NCBI GenBank assembly: GCA_964369885.1
Contig: CAYJGQ010000030.1
Span: forward strand, 1 to 21,686
Reading direction: 5' to 3'
Source of the DNA: Heteroruminococcus sp964369885
GTDB lineage: Bacteria; Bacillota; Clostridia; Oscillospirales; Ruminococcaceae
DNA length: 21,686 bases
This document shows, in pieces, positions 20,396 to 21,686 of the stretch (position 1 is the first letter of the stretch; every line of letters starts with the position of its first letter). The notes under the pieces are model-generated. The model saw nothing but the letters and a program-made list of their open reading frames with translations. It did no database searches and had not been told where the DNA came from. The position numbers and the translations under genes are program-made.

Positions 20396-21571
20396 ATGGA
20401 TTACGCAAAAGAATCACTTCGTAAGCATGAGGAGTGGAGGGGCAAAATTGAGGTAGTATGCGCCGTTCCTGTTAAGACAAAGGAGGATCTTTCCCTGGCA
20501 TACACACCGGGTGTGGCACAGCCCTGCCTTGAAATCCAAAAAGATCCCGCCAAAAGCTACGAGCTTACACGCCGTCACAACATCTGCGCCGTTATAACCG
20601 ATGGCACAGCCGTGCTGGGGCTTGGTGATATAGGGCATACAGCCGGTATGCCGGTTATGGAGGGCAAATGTGTACTGCTAAAGGCCTTTGGCGATGTTGA
20701 CGGTTTTCCACTTTGTGTCAACACAAAGGATGTAGACGAGTTTGTAAATGCCGTGGCCCTTATAAGTGATTCGTTTGGCGGAATAAATCTTGAGGATATA
20801 TCGGCTCCACGCTGTTTTGAGATAGAGCGCAAGCTCAAGGAGCGCTGTGACATTCCCATTTTCCACGATGATCAGCACGGCACTGCCATTGTTACGCTTG
20901 CAGGGCTTCACAATGCCCTAAAGCTTGTGGGCAAAAAGATTGAAGATGTAAAAATTGTAATAGCAGGGGCAGGGGCCGCCGCTGTTTCCATCACCCTGCT
21001 ACTTCACACCGCAGGGGCTAAAAATGTTCTGCTGTGCGACCGCAAGGGAATTATATACAACGGACGCACCGAAAATATGAACCCATTTAAGCAGGAAATA
21101 GCCGAGGTGAGCAATCCAAATGGTGAAAAAGGCGAGCTTGCCGATGCTGTGGTGGGAAGTGATGTGTTTATTGGTGTGGCCGCCGCAGGTGTTATGACCA
21201 CCGAAATGGTAAAGACCATGAATAAGGATGCCATAATATTTGCCTGTGCAAACCCCACCCCCGAGATCTTTCCCGACGATGCCCGTGCAGGTGGTGCAAG
21301 GGTAATAGCCACAGGACGCAGTGATTTCCCCAATCAGATAAACAATGTATTGGCCTTCCCCGGCATATTTAGAGGTGCGTTTGATGTGCGTGCAAGCGAT
21401 ATAAACGAGGAAATGAAGTTGGCTGCATCCAGGGCGTTGGCCGCACTTGTATCGGAGGAAGAACTGTCCGAGGAATACATTATTCCTGCCGCTTTTGACC
21501 CCCGTGTAGGCCCTGCTGTGTCGGCCGCCGTGGCCGCTGCCGCACGGGAAACAGGGGTAGCTCGCATCTGA
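20396..21571 (+). CDS. Malic enzyme (oxaloacetate-decarboxylating malate dehydrogenase)
   Basis: The 391-aa cytoplasmic enzyme converts malate plus NAD(P) to pyruvate, CO2 and NAD(P)H. It is of the short bacterial type lacking the phosphotransacetylase domain of MaeB. Motifs are SLAYTPGVA (the substrate-side tyrosine), DGTAVLGLGDIG, the catalytic-lysine region LLKAFGDVDGFPL, the metal-binding FHDDQHGTA, the Rossmann loop IAGAGAAAVSI, and ACANPTPEI with ALAFPG-type segment NVLAFPGIFRGA. Cofactor preference (NAD or NADP) is not assigned. GAGAGGAG precedes ATG 20396. It is transcribed alone from its own promoter and links C4 acids to pyruvate in fermentation. Confidence 0.95.
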   Translation: MDYAKESLRKHEEWRGKIEVVCAVPVKTKEDLSLAYTPGVAQPCLEIQKDPAKSYELTRRHNICAVITDGTAVLGLGDIGHTAGMPVMEGKCVLLKAFGDVDGFPLCVNTKDVDEFVNAVALISDSFGGINLEDISAPRCFEIERKLKERCDIPIFHDDQHGTAIVTLAGLHNALKLVGKKIEDVKIVIAGAGAAAVSITLLLHTAGAKNVLLCDRKGIIYNGRTENMNPFKQEIAEVSNPNGEKGELADAVVGSDVFIGVAAAGVMTTEMVKTMNKDAIIFACANPTPEIFPDDARAGGARVIATGRSDFPNQINNVLAFPGIFRGAFDVRASDINEEMKLAASRALAALVSEEELSEEYIIPAAFDPRVGPAVSAAVAAAARETGVARI

Positions 21572-21572
21572 T

Positions 21573-21683
21573 AGCCCCACACCCCGGCCCAAGACCGTGG
21601 GGCTTTGCCCCACACCCCACAAACTTTTTGAAAAAAAGTTTGACCCAAAACTTACGCACGCCCCCGAGCCTTTGGCCGGGGGC
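21573..21683. repeat. Array of hairpins after the malic enzyme gene
   Basis: AGCCCCAC (21573-21580) pairs with GTGGGGCT (21597-21604). The same GTGGGGC can instead pair with GCCCCAC at 21607-21613, giving two competing folds. AAACTTTTT/AAAAAGTTT (21621-21641) and GCCCCCG/CGGGGGC (21660-21683) follow. The first may terminate malic enzyme mRNA. The array reaches the window edge and resembles dispersed clostridial intergenic repeats. Confidence 0.5.
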
Positions 21684-21686
21684 GAA

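Overview
The window reads as a chromosomal segment of a low-to-mid GC, strictly anaerobic Clostridia-type Firmicute, most like an Oscillospirales/Ruminococcaceae gut fermenter. The evidence is a complete NAD-linked trimeric [FeFe]-hydrogenase operon, clostridial AGGAGG-type ribosome binding sites with occasional TTG/GTG starts, genes of a spore-forming lineage (SpoVG, a CwlJ-like hydrolase, a GerQ-like protein), and canonical TTGACA/TATAAT promoters. The assignment rests on gene content only.

Layout. Positions 1-546 are gene-free and rich in nested inverted repeats, ending in a terminator. From 5569 down to 547 (minus strand) runs hydC - histidine-kinase-type ATPase - small [2Fe-2S] protein - hydB - hydA, an electron-bifurcating-type hydrogenase operon. 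Across a 408-bp control region a second operon diverges (plus strand, 5978-9979): DRTGG protein - RsbW-like ATPase - DUF975 membrane protein - a degenerate, probably sensory [FeFe]-hydrogenase - second DRTGG protein - PHP phosphoesterase. A bidirectional terminator closes it. murC (minus) and spoVG (plus) follow back to back, then a cwlJ/gerQ-like spore pair, a DUF1846 protein, an ArsR-type regulator with a metal/metalloid permease (minus), a four-tRNA operon (Gly-Arg-His-Gln, minus), an acetate transporter (minus), a GT4 glycosyltransferase, coaX and malic enzyme (plus).

How it works together. HydABC is expected to couple H2 production or oxidation to NAD(H) and ferredoxin. The divergent operon holds components that look like a redox-sensing and signalling unit rather than a catalytic one: a hydrogenase-like Fe-S protein lacking the proton-relay cysteine, GHKL ATPases of the anti-sigma/partner-switch type, two DRTGG domains and a PHP hydrolase. 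Joined to the hyd operon by a shared divergent control region with an exact 13-bp inverted repeat, it is the most interesting system here. Malic enzyme and the acetate transporter fit a mixed-acid fermenter.

Two runs of ten N interrupt a tRNA-Gly and coaX. In both cases the flanks imply that more than ten bases are missing, so they are assembly gaps, not mutations. Start codons were re-chosen by ribosome binding site and family length in several genes. Promoters and operators are read by eye and unproven.
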